Source of the DNA: CAZDDW01 sp043811105
Lineage (GTDB): Bacteria; Patescibacteriota; Patescibacteriia; UBA9934; CAZDDW01
Length of the DNA stretch: 5,043 nt
Assembly: GCA_043811105.1 (NCBI GenBank)
Contig: JBDRNK010000028.1
Span: forward strand, 1 to 5,043
Reading direction: 5' to 3'
Of this stretch, positions 4,947 to 5,043 are shown piece by piece; within the stretch, counting starts at the first letter, position 1; each line of letters begins with the position of its first letter. The notes beneath the pieces were generated by a model that worked only from the letters and a program-made list of their open reading frames with translations, did no database searches and was not told the DNA's origin. A program made the position numbers and the translations under genes.

Positions 4947-5043
4947 ATGGGTCAATCAGCATACGATCAAATCAAACAAACGGCCGATCAATTTAAAAAT
5001 CAAGTTATCTTTGAGGCGGGCATTAAAGAATATAAAGAGGCCG
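4947..5043 (+). CDS. N-terminal fragment of an unrecognised protein, running off the right edge
   Basis: ATG 4947 opens a frame with no stop up to the edge, giving 32 residues beginning MGQSAYDQIKQTADQF. The sequence is rich in Gln, Lys, Asp and Glu and looks like an amphipathic helix; I do not recognise a family. A second ATG at 4939 opens a different frame that is also free of stops and has a better-placed GGGG (4928-4931, 7 nt upstream), but its product is an Arg/Lys/Asn/Ile-rich string that looks less like a protein. I favour 4947 on composition. The gene follows the terminator and so belongs to a new transcription unit. Confidence 0.45.
   Translation, partial: MGQSAYDQIKQTADQFKNQVIFEAGIKEYKEA

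Noticed and set aside
1..5043. CRISPR array, insertion sequence, tRNA or rRNA
   Set aside because: No regularly spaced repeats, transposase motifs, terminal inverted repeats or tRNA-like cloverleaf were seen; nearly all of the window is coding.

Overview
The window reads as bacterial accessory DNA written entirely on the + strand. It shows a tight run of five co-directional genes (about 1-3288), a separately transcribed aminoacyl-tRNA-synthetase-like gene (3364-4812), a rho-independent terminator, and the first bases of another gene. TAA, TAG and TGA all act as stops directly before the next gene, so the standard bacterial code applies. Sampled base composition is AT-leaning in the first genes and more balanced in the 5' half of the synthetase-like gene. 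The four fully visible downstream junctions of the five-gene run have no clear Shine-Dalgarno sequence. I cannot assign a phylum; an uncultured or under-sampled bacterium is my guess, not a result.

Layout: 1-140 is the C-terminal end of an S66 (LD-carboxypeptidase/MccF-type) peptidase. 150-1409 is a fold-type III PLP-dependent amino acid decarboxylase. 1418-2239 is a class I SAM-dependent methyltransferase-fold protein. 2241-2741 and 2749-3288 are tandem, divergent paralogues of the dCTP deaminase/dUTPase-fold family. Gaps between these genes are 9, 8, 1 and 7 nt, so they are almost surely one transcript. A sigma70-like promoter starts at the end of the second deaminase-like gene and probably drives the LysRS-like class II synthetase paralogue, which ends just before a hairpin-plus-T-run terminator.

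How the genes may work together (inference): S66 peptidase, PLP decarboxylase and class I SAM-dependent enzyme are the same three enzyme types known from microcin C biosynthesis and immunity (MccF, the N-terminal domain of MccE, and MccD). Here they sit with two deaminase-fold proteins that have lost different active-site residues and with a synthetase paralogue whose lysine pocket and motifs are altered. Together these suggest a pathway that builds or modifies a nucleotide bearing an amino acid or polyamine-like group, possibly a peptidyl-nucleotide natural product. The precursor peptide or nucleotidyltransferase that would prove this is not in the window.

The strongest sequence-level observation is the pair of deaminase-like genes. 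The first keeps the catalytic-type Glu but has His in place of the conserved Asp. The second keeps that Asp but has Gln in place of the Glu.
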